Assembly (NCBI GenBank): GCA_044238935.1
Contig: JBIICI010000011.1
Span: forward strand, 1 to 58,950
Reading direction: 5' to 3'
Length of the DNA: 58,950 nucleotides
From: JBIICI01 sp044238935
GTDB taxonomy: Bacteria; Pseudomonadota; Alphaproteobacteria; Micavibrionales; Micavibrionaceae
The first letter of the stretch is position 1; the number at the start of each line of letters is the position of its first letter. This document shows, piece by piece, positions 51,889 through 58,950 of this stretch. The position numbers and the translations under genes are program-made. Below the pieces are notes generated by a model. It saw only the letters and a program-made list of their open reading frames with translations, was not told the DNA's origin and did not search any database.

Positions 51889-52938
51889 ATGAGCAAAAAT
51901 CCAAATGATGTGAATGATCCCGCCCCTCTTAGCACACAGGATAAAATTGTTTTTGATGATAATCGCCGCCTTCAGCTGTTGCTGGGGGAAAATAACAAAC
52001 ATTTACACCAGCTGGAATTGGCGTTTAATTGCGTGATTACCAATCGGGGGAATGAGATTTATCTGCAAGCCCCCATTGATAATGTCCAAGCCGTCAAACA
52101 GGTTTTATATGCCATTTGGAATCAGTTAAAAATCCAGCGTGAATTGGATCAGCATGATATTGATACCGCCATTCGTTTTCAGCTGCAAGATGGCCGCCGT
52201 GCCACGGATGCAAGTGTGCAGGAAACGAAATCGAACGTGACCAAAGACCCGCAATCTTCCTATCATGGCGATATTAAAATCGTCACGCGCAAGCGCGAAG
52301 TGCGTCCGCGTAATCCGAACCAAGGTCATTATATCCAAGCCATGCGCGATCACAATATCGTCATATCCTTAGGGGCTGCTGGAACAGGAAAAACCTATTT
52401 AGCCGTGGCGCAAGCGGTGAGTATGCTAGAGCAGGGTAAAATTGAGCGTATCGTCCTTTCTCGTCCTGCTGTGGAGGCAGGGGAGCGGTTGGGGTTTTTA
52501 CCGGGTGACCTGCAAGAAAAAATTGATCCCTATTTGCGACCGCTTTATGATTCATTGAATGATCTTATGTATCTGGATAAGATGCAAAAGAAAATTGTGA
52601 ATGAGGAAATTGAAATTGCGCCCCTAGCCTTTATGCGCGGTCGTACCTTAAGTAACGCATTTATTATTTTGGATGAAGCCCAAAACGCCACTAGCACGCA
52701 AATGAAAATGTTACTCACCCGTTTGGGGCATAATGCGTGGATGGTGATTAACGGCGATCCATCCCAAGTGGACTTACCAAAAGGGCAGGTTTCAGGGCTG
52801 GCGGAGGCGGCAGCGATCTTAAAAGATGTCAACGGCATTAAAATCCTTGAATTTAATGAGGATGATGTCGTAAGATCCCCGCTGGTTGGGCGTATTATTA
52901 AGGCCTATAACAAAAATCAGCCCAAAGACAATACATAA
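51889..52938 (+). CDS. phoH: PhoH-family ATPase
   Basis: A 349-residue P-loop ATPase. An N-terminal KH-like region (about 25-90) precedes the ATPase core with LGAAGTGKTYLA (Walker A, near 163), LSRPAVEAGERLGFLPGDL, and IILDEAQNAT (Walker B). PhoH/YbeZ proteins are thought to act with YbeY in rRNA maturation. A GGAG site precedes the ATG. ybeY starts one base after the stop. Confidence 0.95.
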   Translation: MSKNPNDVNDPAPLSTQDKIVFDDNRRLQLLLGENNKHLHQLELAFNCVITNRGNEIYLQAPIDNVQAVKQVLYAIWNQLKIQRELDQHDIDTAIRFQLQDGRRATDASVQETKSNVTKDPQSSYHGDIKIVTRKREVRPRNPNQGHYIQAMRDHNIVISLGAAGTGKTYLAVAQAVSMLEQGKIERIVLSRPAVEAGERLGFLPGDLQEKIDPYLRPLYDSLNDLMYLDKMQKKIVNEEIEIAPLAFMRGRTLSNAFIILDEAQNATSTQMKMLLTRLGHNAWMVINGDPSQVDLPKGQVSGLAEAAAILKDVNGIKILEFNEDDVVRSPLVGRIIKAYNKNQPKDNT

Positions 52939-52939
52939 A

Positions 52940-53446
52940 ATGCCGCATCATACTGAATTGATTATCGAAGATCCGCGTTGGAATGATTATGCGGATCTTT
53001 TGCAGGGGGCAGTTACAAATAGCATCACGACATGCCTATCGCATGCGCCGATTTTATATGATGATGTGCCAACAGATTGCACCTTAAATCTCAATATCGT
53101 CTTTAGCAATGATGCAGCAATCAAGCAGCTCAATGCTGATTTCCGCAGCAAAGATGCCCCCACCAATGTTTTATCTTTCGCGCATTTTGATGATCCGATG
53201 CCTTTATCCGATGATGAGGAAGAAATCGAGTTTGGCGATATTATCCTATCCTTTGACACGATTGGGAGGGAGGCGATTGAGCAATCAAAATCTTTTGACC
53301 ATCATTTAATACACATGGTTGTGCATGGCTGTTTGCATGTGATGGGATATGACCATATGAATGATGATGAGGCGGAGATCATGGAAAATCATGAAATTCA
53401 GATTTTATCCCTATATCACATTGAAAACCCTTACGATTCAGAATAG
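52940..53446 (+). CDS. ybeY: Endoribonuclease YbeY
   Basis: A 168-residue zinc metalloendoribonuclease involved in 16S rRNA 3' maturation and ribosome quality control. The zinc site is HGCLHVMGYDH (three histidines), and LNADFRSKDAPTNVLSF is the other conserved stretch. The ATG at 52940 follows the phoH stop after one base; an earlier in-frame start inside phoH would add 18 residues without family support. Confidence 0.95.
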   Translation: MPHHTELIIEDPRWNDYADLLQGAVTNSITTCLSHAPILYDDVPTDCTLNLNIVFSNDAAIKQLNADFRSKDAPTNVLSFAHFDDPMPLSDDEEEIEFGDIILSFDTIGREAIEQSKSFDHHLIHMVVHGCLHVMGYDHMNDDEAEIMENHEIQILSLYHIENPYDSE

Positions 53447-53485
53447 ACTACTTAATATTAACATCCTTAATTTTAGAAAACGAAA

Positions 53486-54343
53486 ATGTTTCCCAGAAAA
53501 CCAAAGTCAAACGATGTCAATTCAACGAATGTTGATGGAATACAAAAAAGCGCCGATATACACACCCATATTGAATCCGGCTCTGATTTAATGCAGCGTC
53601 ACGATCATTTAAATGAACAGGCGCTTATCAATAATATTTTAGGATTAAAAGATTTGCGCGTTGTCGATATTATGATCCCTCGCGTTGATATTGTTGCGTT
53701 GGATATTGAAACACCAAAATCTGATTTAATGGATTTATTGAGTGAGAAACAATTTAGCCGCTTTCCTGTTTTCCAAGATGATTTAGATAATGTCACAGGC
53801 ATTGTCCATGTCAAAGATATTTTAGCAGCGTTGGCAAAAAGTAATGAAATTGATATTCCAACGCTAACCCGTGATGTTTCCATTGTTTCGCCATCTATGG
53901 GGATTTTAGATTTGTTGCTGGAAATGCGCACAACGCGTAAGCATATGGCGTTGGTTGTCGATGAATATGGCGGCATTGATGGGCTGGTGACCATTGGGGA
54001 TATTGTGGAGGCCATTATTGGTCGTATCGATGATGAACATGCCCAAAGCGATTATTATGATATGCATTACAACGCAGATACAAATAGCTTAGTAACCGAT
54101 GCACGCCTGCCCGTTGAGGATTTTGAGGCACAATTTGGTGACCTCTTCACAGAAGATGAGCGTGATGATTCTGATACAATCGGCGGTATCGTTTTTTCCA
54201 TGGCAGGGCGCGTACCTGCACGCGGTGAAATTTTACATCATGAAAATGGATTGATTTTTGAGATTCTAGACGCAGACCCCAGACGCGTTAAACATATCAG
54301 AATTAAAAACTTACCAAAAAATCTGAATGCAGATGATTCCTAA
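53486..54343 (+). CDS. corC: CorC/HlyC-type transporter-associated CBS domain protein
   Basis: A 285-residue cytoplasmic protein with two CBS domains (about 62-185; DIMIPRVDIVALDIE, FSRFPVFQDDLDNVTGIVHVKD, and MALVVDEYGGIDGLVTIGDIVE) and a C-terminal CorC_HlyC domain (about 200-280). It lacks the DUF21 membrane domain. Linked to magnesium/cobalt efflux in enterics; in this operon a role in envelope or ion homeostasis is assumed by family. It overlaps the lnt start by 17 bases. Confidence 0.92.
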   Translation: MFPRKPKSNDVNSTNVDGIQKSADIHTHIESGSDLMQRHDHLNEQALINNILGLKDLRVVDIMIPRVDIVALDIETPKSDLMDLLSEKQFSRFPVFQDDLDNVTGIVHVKDILAALAKSNEIDIPTLTRDVSIVSPSMGILDLLLEMRTTRKHMALVVDEYGGIDGLVTIGDIVEAIIGRIDDEHAQSDYYDMHYNADTNSLVTDARLPVEDFEAQFGDLFTEDERDDSDTIGGIVFSMAGRVPARGEILHHENGLIFEILDADPRRVKHIRIKNLPKNLNADDS

Positions 54344-55943
54344 GCTGAACGCCCTTTTACCCGTACGCTTTACAGTATGGCATTGCCTGATTGCGGGGCT
54401 TTTATGCGCATTATCAATGCCACGCCTATCCTTATGGCCATGCCTGTTGTTGGGATTGGCTTTGTTATATCGTACCCTATGTCAAGTTGGTGATAGCCCT
54501 CGCTATACAGCAAAACATCATTTCTTATTTGGATGGTTGTTTGGCTTTGCCTATTTTACCATCAGCCTGTATTGGATCGGCAATGCGTTATTAGTAGGCG
54601 GATCACCTTATCGTTTTGCTTGGCCTTTGGCGGTTATGGGATTACCCGCTGGATTGGCAATCTTTTATGGCTTAGGCACATGGGCATGCGTCCGATTTGT
54701 GCCGCACATGAAATCCATCACAGGTCTTATTCTATGCTGCTGCATTTTTGGCATGACGGAAACCGCGCGTAGCTTTATCTTTACAGGCTTTCCATGGGCA
54801 TTATTCGGCTATGGTTGGGATCGCCTGTTATCCATGAAACAGATTGGGGCATTGATTGGGGTTTATGGTTTAACATTATTGACTTTATTTTGGGGAATGG
54901 GATTGGGATTATTGTGGGGGCAATCCTTTCGCAACAAGGCTCTATCCATTGCCATTATCGCAACGATGTCCATATGTGCTTTATATGGCCATGGGCGGCT
55001 CTTATATACCTCCCATCAGATGAAGGCACAAAATAAAAACACCCCCATCTATGTCGCCGTACAGCCTAATATCGACCAAGCCGAAAAATGGGATAGCGAA
55101 AAAGAATATACGCATTTTTTAAAGATTTTAGATATTTCAAATAAAGCCTTAGAATCGCTAAAATCTGAAACGCGTCCTATTTACATGCTATGGCCTGAAA
55201 CAGCAATCAGCCGCCCTTTATTGGATCACCCGATTGCCCATGCCCAGATCCAAGATTTATTAAGCAAAGCGCCGTCCCTATCCCTGTTAAGCGGGATTTT
55301 ATGGATTGATGGCGATGATTATTATAATAGCCTTATCGCCTTAAGTCAGGGGAGCGGCTATGATTGGCTGTATCATAAGCATCATTTAGTTCCGTTTGGC
55401 GAATATCTGCCTTTCCAATCTTTAATCCCCATCCCTGCCTTAAGCGGCTTTGAGGGATTAAAAAAAGGGGACAAAGCCATTGAAATCACCCAAGATCACC
55501 ATCGGTTTTATCCCCAAATCTGCTATGAGTCTCTCTTTCCTGCAACGATTGCCCCCCTTAGCCCTGAGAAAGACAAGGAAGACGCAGCCATTATCAATGT
55601 GACCAATGATGCTTGGTATGGCAACAGCGCGGGGCCTTATCAACATTTATCCGTTGCATCATTTCGCGCCATTGAAACGGGGCTTCCTATGATTCGCTCG
55701 GCAAACACAGGGATTACGGCGATTATTGATCCAACAGGTGCAATCAACGAATCACTTCGCTATGGTATAGATGGATATGTGATTCAGCATGATTCTTTTG
55801 TCAAAATCCAAGGCATTTTTAAGGCCGAATATCATCATAGAATTGTACAATATGGGATATATATCCTTAATATAGCTGCTTTTCTATTTTTACGATACGG
55901 AAAAAATATCTTATCCTATAAGAGGGCTATAAAAAAGCTATAA
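54327..55943 (+). CDS. lnt: Apolipoprotein N-acyltransferase
   Basis: A 538-residue inner-membrane enzyme that adds the third acyl chain to lipoproteins. About seven membrane helices (residues 15-225) precede a carbon-nitrogen hydrolase domain with the triad Glu in WPETAIS, Lys in YHKHHLVPFGEYLP, and Cys in QICYESLFP, and a last helix near the C-terminus. Two ATGs (54327, 54333) are close together; both lie inside the end of corC. It presumably serves the lipoproteins in this window, such as the M48 protease. Confidence 0.96.
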   Translation: MQMIPKLNALLPVRFTVWHCLIAGLLCALSMPRLSLWPCLLLGLALLYRTLCQVGDSPRYTAKHHFLFGWLFGFAYFTISLYWIGNALLVGGSPYRFAWPLAVMGLPAGLAIFYGLGTWACVRFVPHMKSITGLILCCCIFGMTETARSFIFTGFPWALFGYGWDRLLSMKQIGALIGVYGLTLLTLFWGMGLGLLWGQSFRNKALSIAIIATMSICALYGHGRLLYTSHQMKAQNKNTPIYVAVQPNIDQAEKWDSEKEYTHFLKILDISNKALESLKSETRPIYMLWPETAISRPLLDHPIAHAQIQDLLSKAPSLSLLSGILWIDGDDYYNSLIALSQGSGYDWLYHKHHLVPFGEYLPFQSLIPIPALSGFEGLKKGDKAIEITQDHHRFYPQICYESLFPATIAPLSPEKDKEDAAIINVTNDAWYGNSAGPYQHLSVASFRAIETGLPMIRSANTGITAIIDPTGAINESLRYGIDGYVIQHDSFVKIQGIFKAEYHHRIVQYGIYILNIAAFLFLRYGKNILSYKRAIKKL

Positions 55944-55977
55944 AAACCTATACTTTTGATTATAGTGCATAAGATTG

Positions 55978-55989
55978 CTTGCATGCAAG
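55978..55989. promoter_or_regulatory. 12-bp perfect palindrome upstream of XRE gene
   Basis: CTTGCATGCAAG is a perfect palindrome flanked by GATTG and GGTAATC, which extend it imperfectly. It is 117 bases before the XRE gene and could be an autoregulatory operator. Nothing else supports this. Confidence 0.25.
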
Positions 55990-56105
55990 GGTAATCATTT
56001 GCTATTTATTTGAGTACTAACAGAATGTTAATCCGTATTGCCTTTTGTGACATGACCATTAAATTAACTGGAAACAGACGCAAAGTTTAAGAAAGAGCCT
56101 TTAAA

Positions 56106-56567
56106 ATGACAGAAAAAATATCAGTAAAAAAACCTGACCCCATTGATATCCATGTTGGTAAGCGCTTACGCACGTTGCGTAAGATACTCGGAATCAGTCA
56201 GGAAAAACTAGCAGAGCAGGTCAATTTGACGTTTCAACAAGTTCAAAAATATGAACGTGGCATGAATCGCGTCAGCGCAAGCCGTTTATATAATTTTGCG
56301 AAAATTCTTGATGTGCCTGTTTCTTACTTCTTCCGCGATATGGGGAAAGAAATTGAATATGCAGACCTTGATACATATGGTCATTTTTCAGATACGGAAC
56401 AAGAAGAATTTGAAACAGCCGTCGATAAATTATATGATCGTGATACATTAGAACTAACACGCTTATTCTATTCTATCGAAGATGATGAAGTGCGCAAACA
56501 AATCATTGCCTTGGTTCGTTCAATGGCACGCACCATTAATAAAAATAAAGCCGATAGCGCTGAATAA
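56106..56567 (+). CDS. XRE-family transcriptional regulator (conserved next to metK)
   Basis: A 153-residue regulator with an N-terminal helix-turn-helix (about 17-75: RLRTLRKILGISQEKLAEQ, LTFQQVQKYERGMNRVSASRLY) and a C-terminal helical domain. Small proteins of this kind lie between lnt and metK in many alphaproteobacteria, often with several copies per genome; the partial gene at the left edge is a relative. The exact targets are not known from sequence. A hairpin terminator follows within 27 bases. Confidence 0.88.
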   Translation: MTEKISVKKPDPIDIHVGKRLRTLRKILGISQEKLAEQVNLTFQQVQKYERGMNRVSASRLYNFAKILDVPVSYFFRDMGKEIEYADLDTYGHFSDTEQEEFETAVDKLYDRDTLELTRLFYSIEDDEVRKQIIALVRSMARTINKNKADSAE

Positions 56568-56593
56568 AATCAGAGCAAATCATCGAATATTTG

Positions 56594-56631
56594 AAACCCC
56601 CTTTTTCTGTTTCTGTGAAAAGGGGGTTTAT
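56594..56631. terminator. Bidirectional terminator between XRE gene and trmB
   Basis: A perfect 12-bp stem AAACCCCCTTTT / AAAAGGGGGTTT with a 12-base loop lies between the convergent genes; its right arm touches the trmB stop codon (56628-56630). Confidence 0.85.
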
Positions 56632-57326
56632 TTTCGAATAAAAATCATATAACGCTGTGTGCGGCCTGCTGCTTTGCCTTTTTTCTCATAGCGCGTTTCG
56701 ACCCAACCTGCTGGCGGTATTTCCCAATTCTCACAGCTCTTTTCTTCCCACATAAAATCAGGGTGATTAAGGGCGTGATCGCGCATCCATTCCGCCAATT
56801 CCTCCACATCCGTGGTCATGATCAAACGCCCGCCTGATTTTAGGATTCTGGCATATTGATCTAAATTTTCAGGATTCACAATGCGGCGTTTATGATGCCG
56901 TGCCTTTGGCCATGGATCGGGGTTTAGGATATAGAGGCGTTCTAAACAATCCTCTTTCAAACTACGCACCAATAACAGCGCATCATCTTGGAGCACACGA
57001 TATTCGGCATCCGTATCTTGGGCAAGTTTTAGAAAATGCGCCATGCCGTTTAAATAGGGTTCAACACCCATAAATCCCACATCATGATGGCGGCTCATCA
57101 GATCATACAAATGATCGCCATTGCCAAAACCAATTTCCATCCAGATCGATGATTTAGGGCTTTGGAATAAACCTTGTGGATCTTGATTCGCATTTTCTGA
57201 TAAAAAATCATGGGTGATGGATTTCATCGGCATTAGATCATCATAGGCCGTCTGCCGCTCTATGCGCAACGGGCGACCTGATTTTCGTCCATATAGGCGT
57301 TTTCGTTTAAATTCTGTCTCGCTCAT
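56628..57326 (-). CDS. trmB: tRNA (guanine-N7-)-methyltransferase
   Basis: A 232-residue SAM-dependent enzyme that methylates G46 in the tRNA variable loop. The SAM-binding motif is WMEIGFGNGDHL (near 62-73), followed by GVEPYLNG, VLQDDALLL, LNPDPWPKARHHKRR (the substrate-binding signature) and the C-terminal TRYEKKGKAAGR. It is nine bases downstream of metK, with which it is co-transcribed. Confidence 0.95.
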   Translation of the reverse strand: MSETEFKRKRLYGRKSGRPLRIERQTAYDDLMPMKSITHDFLSENANQDPQGLFQSPKSSIWMEIGFGNGDHLYDLMSRHHDVGFMGVEPYLNGMAHFLKLAQDTDAEYRVLQDDALLLVRSLKEDCLERLYILNPDPWPKARHHKRRIVNPENLDQYARILKSGGRLIMTTDVEELAEWMRDHALNHPDFMWEEKSCENWEIPPAGWVETRYEKKGKAAGRTQRYMIFIRK

Positions 57327-57335
57327 TCAACGTGA

Positions 57336-58529
57336 TTACCCTAAAATATTACGCAAAGGATCGACTAAATCCAATTTTTCCCATGAAAACGCGCCATTTT
57401 CGCGTGGCTTACGCCCAAAATGCCCATAGGCAGAGGTAATGCCGTAAATCGGGCGATTGAGCTGCAAATGCTCCCGAATCCCTTTGGGGGATAAATCAAC
57501 CAATTGCTTGATGGCTTTATAGAGAGCCTCTTCGGATACATTTCCCGTATCATGCATATTGAAATAGACGGATATGGGGCGTGATACGCCAATCGCGTAG
57601 GATAATTGAATCGTGCATTTTTCTGCATATCCTGCCGCCACAATATTTTTGGCAACATATCGCGCTGCATAAGCCGCGGAACGGTCAACTTTTGTGGGAT
57701 CTTTGCCCGAAAACGCGCCGCCACCATGGGGCGCTGATCCGCCGTAACTATCCACAATAATCTTACGCCCCGTCAGCCCAGAATCCCCCACGGGGCCGCC
57801 AATGACAAAACGCCCTGTTGGATTGACAAATAAGTTTTCAGGCTTACAAAAGGGTAAATCTTCGGGGAACGCAGATTGAATATAGGGCAAAACAATAGCC
57901 TCAATATCCTTAGGGCTATAGCCTTCAATATGCTGCGTCGATAGCACAATCGATTCAATGGCTGTTGTTTTACCGTCTTGGTAGCGTAAGGAAACTTGTG
58001 ATTTCGCATCAGGGCCCAGCATCGGCAATTCGCCCTTATGACGCGCGCGGGATAAATTGCGCAAGATTTTATGAGAATAATAGATAGGATCAGGCATATA
58101 ACGGTCATTACGTTCACGGCACGCATAGCCAAACATGATGCCTTGATCGCCTGCGCCTTCGTCATTATCTGTGCCTGTACCTTCATCAACACCCATGGCA
58201 ATATCAGCCGACTGCGAATGAATACGGTTATTGATTTCCAGTGTTTTATGATTAAATCCGTCTTGTTCATACCCTGTATCAGCAACTTTCTGGCGAATGA
58301 CGGATTCAATTTCATCAGCCGTAACGGGCTGCGCACAACGAACTTCCCCCATCACGCCTACATAATCAGTCGTAGCCACCGTTTCAATCGCTGTACGCGC
58401 ATAGGGGTCTTTGGATAAATATAAATCCACCAACGCATCGGATATCTGATCACAGATTTTATCAGGATGCCCCTCTGATACGGACTCACTGGTAAAAATA
58501 AAATCCTTTGTGCTATTTCGTATTGTCAT
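57336..58529 (-). CDS. metK: S-adenosylmethionine synthase
   Basis: A 397-residue enzyme that makes S-adenosylmethionine from methionine and ATP. Motifs: FTSESVSEGHPDKICDQISDA at the start, GAGDQGIMFGYA, the P-loop-like GGGAFSGKDPTKVDRS, and the C-terminal AYGHFGR. The ATG at 58529 fits the family; an upstream TTG frame would add 19 residues. It supplies SAM to trmB and to the polyamine enzyme at 7074. No known SAM riboswitch pattern is visible in the 80-base AT-rich leader. Unlike the commonest order, metK-trmB here face the XRE gene convergently. Confidence 0.97.
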   Translation of the reverse strand: MTIRNSTKDFIFTSESVSEGHPDKICDQISDALVDLYLSKDPYARTAIETVATTDYVGVMGEVRCAQPVTADEIESVIRQKVADTGYEQDGFNHKTLEINNRIHSQSADIAMGVDEGTGTDNDEGAGDQGIMFGYACRERNDRYMPDPIYYSHKILRNLSRARHKGELPMLGPDAKSQVSLRYQDGKTTAIESIVLSTQHIEGYSPKDIEAIVLPYIQSAFPEDLPFCKPENLFVNPTGRFVIGGPVGDSGLTGRKIIVDSYGGSAPHGGGAFSGKDPTKVDRSAAYAARYVAKNIVAAGYAEKCTIQLSYAIGVSRPISVYFNMHDTGNVSEEALYKAIKQLVDLSPKGIREHLQLNRPIYGITSAYGHFGRKPRENGAFSWEKLDLVDPLRNILG

Positions 58530-58609
58530 GTTATGCCGCGCCCACGTTAAATAAAAAATTAATTTATTAAAATAGCCGTATATCAATAAAAAAACAAGAG
58601 CCTCATAAA

Positions 58610-58638
58610 AAAAGCCCCACTTTGACAGTGGGGCTTTT
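58610..58638. terminator. Bidirectional terminator after tuf
   Basis: A perfect 11-bp stem AAAAGCCCCAC / GTGGGGCTTTT with a seven-base loop lies 22 bases downstream of the tuf stop (minus strand) and upstream of metK. Confidence 0.9.
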
Positions 58639-58660
58639 AAAATATTCTGTTTGTAAAGTC

Positions 58661-58950
58661 TTACACTTTAATTTTGGCAACAACACCCGCACCAACAGTA
58701 CGACCACCTTCGCGGATCGCGAAACGTAGACCTTCTGTCATCGCAATCGGGGCGATTAGGCGAACATTGAAGTTCACATTATCCCCTGGCATCACCATTT
58801 CAACGCCTTCAGCCAACAAGATCTCACCTGTCACGTCTGTTGTACGGAAATAGAACTGAGGGCGGTAGTTTGTAAAGAATGGTGTATGACGGCCACCCTC
58901 TTCTTTTGACAAAATATAGGCTTCTGCTTCGAATTCTGTGTGGGGCTTGA
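58661..58950 (-). CDS. tuf: Elongation factor Tu, C-terminal part
   Basis: The last 96 residues of EF-Tu are visible; the rest lies beyond the right edge. The sequence runs from KPHTEFEAEAYILSKEEGG through HTPFFTNYRPQFYFRTTDVTG and MVMPGDNVNF to the end, REGGRTVGAGVVAKIKV, all domain III. EF-Tu delivers aminoacyl-tRNA to the ribosome. A strong terminator follows, and metK on the same strand is a separate unit. Confidence 0.97.
   Translation of the reverse strand, partial: KPHTEFEAEAYILSKEEGGRHTPFFTNYRPQFYFRTTDVTGEILLAEGVEMVMPGDNVNFNVRLIAPIAMTEGLRFAIREGGRTVGAGVVAKIKV

Noticed and set aside
58530..58609. SAM or SAM/SAH riboswitch upstream of metK
   Set aside because: The leader is short and A/T-rich with no recognisable pseudoknot motif.
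1..58950. CRISPR arrays, insertion sequences, prophage, tRNA or rRNA genes
   Set aside because: No regularly spaced repeats, transposase, phage structural genes, tRNA cloverleaf or rRNA sequence was recognised on reading both strands.

Overview
The window is a chromosomal segment of an alphaproteobacterium with an AT-rich genome. The evidence is conserved alphaproteobacterial gene order (miaB-phoH-ybeY-corC-lnt-XRE regulator near metK; envC-ctpA-yibQ-rppH; tuf at the right edge), alphaproteobacterial families (EipB/DUF1849, SURF1, TIGR01459-type HAD hydrolase, class IIA) and A/T-rich intergenic DNA. Genes for cytochrome oxidase assembly, flagellar export (FliQ), Gram-negative envelope building, polyamine synthesis and sugar uptake suggest an organism that is not strongly reduced. 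A Dot/Icm-like type IVB secretion cluster points to interaction with other cells. The lineage (Micavibrio-like, Holosporales-like, Rhodospirillales-like or other) cannot be fixed from this sequence alone.

Layout. 1-2.3 kb: an XRE regulator cut by the window edge, a GNAT acetyltransferase flanked by short direct repeats, an XRE-domain protein, and riboflavin synthase. 2.4-10.2 kb: alaS, bioD, an ornithine/lysine decarboxylase coupled to an unusual two-domain S-adenosylmethionine decarboxylase, and clpA. 10.5-14.8 kb: an OprB porin whose signal peptide is thrown out of frame by a 13-bp tandem repeat, EipB, a possible structured RNA, an alpha/beta hydrolase and an orphan response regulator. 14.9-24.9 kb: SURF1, UppP, FliQ, a three-gene exporter-like operon whose ABC ATPase domain has lost its catalytic motifs, an L,D-transpeptidase, and a lipid-linked sugar transfer cluster. 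25-29.1 kb: envC-ctpA-yibQ-rppH.

29.1-40.5 kb is the most distinctive part. It holds genes in the order icmL-icmK-icmE-icmG-icmC-icmD-icmJ (dotI-H-G-F-E-P-N), as in Legionella, and they encode the inner-membrane, outer-membrane and channel core of a type IVB secretion system. Divergently transcribed are two paralogous secreted proteins of unknown function, and downstream is a small gene with its own promoter. The region between the divergent units carries three copies of a 9-mer and a plausible promoter. Several components differ from the Legionella forms: a short DotG with an N/Q/G/F-rich tail, an enlarged acidic DotF containing a 10-G tract, and an IcmC with an additional IcmD-like segment. 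The ATPases (DotB, DotO, DotL), DotA, DotC and DotD are not in the window.

40.6-58.9 kb is mostly housekeeping: typA, pgk, a nuclease-fold protein and an M48 protease sharing one CATG for their divergent starts, a HAD hydrolase, an alanine/sodium symporter, miaB, a zeta-toxin-like kinase inserted before phoH, then ybeY, corC, lnt, an XRE regulator, trmB, metK and the end of tuf. No tRNA, rRNA, insertion sequence, prophage or CRISPR array was recognised.
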